Source: JBASRP01 sp044866075
Lineage (GTDB): Bacteria; Actinomycetota; AC-67
NCBI GenBank assembly: GCA_044866075.1
Contig: JBIOTQ010000091.1
Coordinates: 1-6,532 of the forward strand
Direction of reading: 5' to 3'
Length of the DNA: 6,532 bases
Shown piece by piece: positions 6,401-6,532 of this stretch. Below the pieces are notes generated by a model. The model worked only from the letters and a program-made list of their open reading frames with translations, did no database searches and was not told the origin of the DNA. Within the stretch, counting starts at the first letter, position 1, and each line of letters starts with the position of its first letter. The position numbers were made by a program, and so were the translations under genes.

Positions 6401-6532
6401 CGCACATGGGTCGCCGCGCTCGCCGCGCATGTGCGCGGCGGTGAGGACACGGCAGAGGTTCGTATAGCCCTCCTGGGTGCGCGCGAGGAGCGTGATCACC
6501 TGACGTTCCTGTTTCACCGGGGGGCTATCCTT
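3401..6532 (-). CDS. dnaE2: Error-prone DNA polymerase III alpha subunit, DnaE2/ImuC type (5' end outside window)
   Basis: This is a C-family replicative-type polymerase adapted for damage-induced mutagenesis. The frame stays open to the right edge, and the sequence there (QVITLLARTQEGYTNLCRVL) is already inside the PHP domain, so about 100 N-terminal residues are missing; the GTG at 6515-6517 is not a credible start. Numbering from that GTG: PHP remainder to about 190; palm with CRGSAAGSLV (272-281), PDVDLD (311-316) carrying Asp314 and Asp316, and LLKLDVIGIR (461-470) carrying Asp465, the three metal ligands of the family; fingers with LFRPGPVRSDMINPYL (543-558) and FGFCKAHAAAFA (653-664); helix-hairpin-helix around 768-790; OB fold about 878-955; and a tail ending RKLWHASSGSAGA. 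I see no QxxLF clamp motif, unlike replicative DnaE. The DnaE2 assignment rests on this tail, length and the dinB neighbour; the replicative DnaE1 is the less likely alternative. Confidence 0.9.
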   Translation of the reverse strand, partial: KDSPPVKQERQVITLLARTQEGYTNLCRVLTAAHMRGERGDPCATFEDLAEHTDGLHALLGPESEVGRLAVAGRLDDADALLRRWHAVFGRHLAIEVRNRLEPGSGLEVQRLLHLADARRVPPVATNAARILAPADAFLADTLDAMRKLVPLAAHHREDTNAEAFLKTPREMAALFRGRPDVIRNAARIAESCEVDIGLGQLHLPHYPLPRGVSANALLARRCWEGVARRGLTATKEVRHRLDAELAMIAKLGFAGYFLTVADIVERIKAKGIRVACRGSAAGSLVCYLTGTSEVDPIEHRLLFERFVNPYRNELPDVDLDVESARREEVYADILAGFSDEQVACVAMVDTYRARGAIREVGKALGYPEGEVDLVAKAFPHTNAGAIREALGHLPELKRTTLARGQLDLLFSVAERLDAFPRHLALHPSGILITPHDIVTRSPLERSANAFRMVQFDKNDVEALGLLKLDVIGIRMLSTMTHAVREVARTTGERLELDRIPHDDDKTFELIRASRTLGCFQIESPGQRELLGKFQPTRWRDLIIDISLFRPGPVRSDMINPYLNRRHGFANPLYAHPALRDFLQESFGVVVFHEQVMLAIAAVTGCDLGFADQVRRELEDEEKLEAIKEWFYERGIERGWRPREIDPIWHEVASFAAFGFCKAHAAAFAVPTYQSAWLKANHPAAFYAGVLTHEPGMYPRRAILDDARHEGIPILPLDVNASDREYTIEPVPRDGFGVRIGFLHVDGISAAEIDSILAARGEKPFAGLVDLCRRTSLSRPTVENLIHVGALDEFGGRRDLRLKVQDLWEKHAPKSESAQVALAVDEAPVDWGLRPYNDAERVRAELEVTGLDVSRHVVSFYDRIFDRLGVTRAADLRTRRQGERVMVAGVKVASQTPAVRSGQRIIFLTLDDASGLVDVTVFESVQEHCAWTVFHSWLIVARGTLHKSGARGVSINCERAWDLATLARAEREGTLDARAMWTEGVEEIEAYERQRRRAARQKRRALQPAAPRRGAEVRPLPAHAPAADAPRKLWHASSGSAGA

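Noticed and set aside
6515..6517. GTG as the dnaE2 start codon
   Set aside because: The frame is open beyond it to the window edge, and the following residues match the interior of the PHP domain, so the true start lies outside the window.
1..6532. CRISPR array, tRNA/rRNA, insertion sequence, phage or toxin-antitoxin module
   Set aside because: No spaced direct repeats, transposase-like peptides, terminal inverted repeats or RNA-gene signatures were seen; noncoding DNA totals only about 300 bases and is explained by promoters and one terminator.

Overview
The window is very GC-rich, with codon third positions dominated by G and C. It looks like a piece of an actinomycetotal chromosome, probably from a deep-branching or uncultured class. 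The main evidence is a DUF3040 small membrane protein encoded close to dinB, a pairing known from actinobacterial genomes, together with an actinobacterial-style DnaE2 and a convergent gene end that resembles a TgpA-like transglutaminase protein. Class and species cannot be assigned from this sequence.

Layout from left to right: the 3' end of a plus-strand gene (to 208; possibly the cytoplasmic tail of a TgpA/DUF4129-type transglutaminase protein); a convergent minus-strand MerR-family regulator (205-720), whose stop codon overlaps that of the first gene; a 178-base gap (721-898) holding a candidate MerR promoter with a 12-base perfect palindrome, and the intrinsic terminator of the next gene; a DUF3040 two-helix membrane protein (899-1273) with its own promoter in the 83-base gap; a crotonase-fold enoyl-CoA hydratase/isomerase (1357-2136); DNA polymerase IV, dinB (2148-3365); and an error-prone DnaE2-type DNA polymerase III alpha subunit (3401 to the right edge, N-terminus missing).

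All genes except the first lie on the minus strand, so transcription runs right to left. dnaE2, dinB and the crotonase are spaced 35 and 11 bases apart and look like one operon. Two translesion polymerases, a C-family DnaE2 and a Y-family DinB with an intact catalytic triad, are thus co-expressed, with a CoA-metabolism gene at the tail. DUF3040 and merR appear to be separately transcribed, because DUF3040 has a good promoter in front and a hairpin/T-run terminator behind.

I see no CRISPR array, tRNA, rRNA, insertion sequence, phage gene or recognisable defence system. The region reads as ordinary core or near-core chromosome. The points worth a second look are the make-up of the polymerase operon, the altered crotonase active site, the degraded PHP metal site in DnaE2, the degenerate clamp motif in DinB, and the palindrome in front of merR.
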